A stretch of DNA of 14,609 nucleotides from Clostridium sp. (GTDB lineage Bacteria > Bacillota_A > Clostridia > Lachnospirales > Lachnospiraceae), in NCBI GenBank assembly GCA_023666975.1, contig JAMPAW010000079.1:1-14609 (forward strand). The letters run 5' to 3'. Of the stretch, positions 14,032-14,609 are shown one piece after another. The first letter of the stretch is position 1. Each line of letters starts with the position of its first letter. The notes under the pieces were generated by a model. That model was not told where the DNA came from, made no database searches, and saw nothing but the letters and a program-made list of their open reading frames with translations. The position numbers and the translations under genes are program-made.

Positions 14032-14409
14032 CTATCTCCTTGCCCCCTCCTCCGTAAAGATTCTCTTTAAGGCTCTCTCTGTCGGGAAAATAGATGCGAT
14101 TAAAATCACACACTGCACGGTGCATAGGATTGCCGCAACAACTCCAATCCTATTCTCCGAACTGTGGTAAAATGGAAGGTGAACCACAAATGACGGTATC
14201 AACATCACCCAGCCGATTTTCCACCATAAGCGGCCGCAATGCTCCTGCGCAAACTTCCATGTATCTATATTTTTCATGGAACGCGCCGTCCGGTAACCAA
14301 CTAGCCCATTGATTTTTTCAGGGGCATGTTTCCACATCATACGACCGGCAGCAACCATAAGTATTGGAATAAGCAAATCACAAACAAGCATAAACCACCA
14401 AAACCACAT
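14032..14409 (-). CDS. SdpI-family membrane protein
   Basis: A 125-residue membrane protein with the SdpI pattern: INGLVGYRTARSMKN (33-47), W51-KFA, a central membrane segment (64-80) and a late segment ending in FPTERAL (108-114). In Bacillus subtilis SdpI gives immunity to the SdpC toxin and also signals its presence. Homologues are widespread and most have not been tested. The ATG at 14409 follows AGGAGG; an in-frame ATG at 14430 lacks a site. It converges on the permease gene with only 25 bp between stop codons and no clear terminator. Its closeness to an envelope-defence locus fits an immunity role. Confidence 0.85.
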   Translation of the reverse strand: MWFWWFMLVCDLLIPILMVAAGRMMWKHAPEKINGLVGYRTARSMKNIDTWKFAQEHCGRLWWKIGWVMLIPSFVVHLPFYHSSENRIGVVAAILCTVQCVILIASIFPTERALKRIFTEEGARR

Positions 14410-14513
14410 ATTTTCTTTTCCTCCTGTCAAGTACCGTCACCCCTTGAAAACTCTAAATTTATGAAAGTCAACTTTTTTTATTCATCACATCATTTTATAT
14501 CGTTTCCCTTGTG

Positions 14514-14543
14514 ATTACACGTGCAAAGATGGGAATTTTTCAA
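14514..14543 (-). promoter_or_regulatory. Candidate promoter of the SdpI-family gene
   Basis: On the minus strand: TTGAAA (14543-14538), 18-nt spacer, TGTAAT (14519-14514). The leader would be about 100 nt. Nothing else is recognised between 14410 and the window end. Confidence 0.4.
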
Positions 14544-14609
14544 CTAACTTGATTCTGCTCCATTTTCTTTCAAAATACTCCAAAATTTATTTATAATTCA
14601 GGATATGCC

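Noticed and set aside
14430..14480. TTGAC-type regulator site before the SdpI-family gene
   Set aside because: TTGACT and TTGACA occur on the minus strand but without a partner pentamer six bases away, so it does not match the operators at 7545 and 9544.

Overview
The window looks like an accessory region of a low-to-moderate GC Gram-positive (Firmicutes) chromosome. A gut Lachnospiraceae-type Clostridium relative is most likely. The clues are strong AGGAGG-type ribosome binding sites, sigma-A style promoters, SpaR/NisR-type two-component genes, an SdpI-family protein, and many small accessory genes of types common in that group. The species cannot be read from the sequence. No rRNA, tRNA, transposase or CRISPR array is visible.

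Left part (1-4203, all on the minus strand). From right to left this holds a Schlafen-type AlbA_2 / GHKL-ATPase / winged-helix regulator, then a two-gene unit (membrane-anchored alpha/beta hydrolase plus a polytopic membrane protein), then the first 200 codons of an OmpR-type response regulator that runs off the window edge.

Middle part (4204-7373, AT-rich). This is a patch of small conflict/immunity-type genes, several of them decayed. It holds a 53-codon unknown ORF, a SUKH-3 immunity-like protein preceded by a 32-residue hydrophobic small ORF, a YrvL-like membrane protein behind a promoter with a palindromic operator, and an orphan MNT nucleotidyltransferase antitoxin. The HEPN toxin partner of that antitoxin survives only as a 27-codon stub. 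Next comes a NYN-domain ribonuclease gene preceded by a consensus promoter and a roughly 80-nt structured leader RNA. That leader ends in a terminator-like hairpin directly before the ribosome binding site.

Right part (7596-14006, plus strand, visibly richer in G+C). This is a compact signalling and transport locus: SpaR/NisR-like response regulator, overlapping histidine kinase, lipoprotein, ABC ATPase and a large duplicated ABC-2 permease. Both the regulator gene and the lipoprotein gene are preceded by TTGAC-N6-TTGA(T/C) direct repeats with an 11-bp period. They sit at the same distance from a possible -10 box and resemble the SpaR-binding spa-box. This suggests that the pair senses an envelope-active peptide or antibiotic, controls itself, and switches on the lipoprotein-ABC unit. 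The last gene is a convergent SdpI-family membrane protein (14032-14409).

The most interesting items are the NYN ribonuclease with its structured leader RNA, the shared spa-box-like operators, a hairpin that buries the lipoprotein ribosome binding site and overlaps its promoter, and the broken HEPN-MNT pair.
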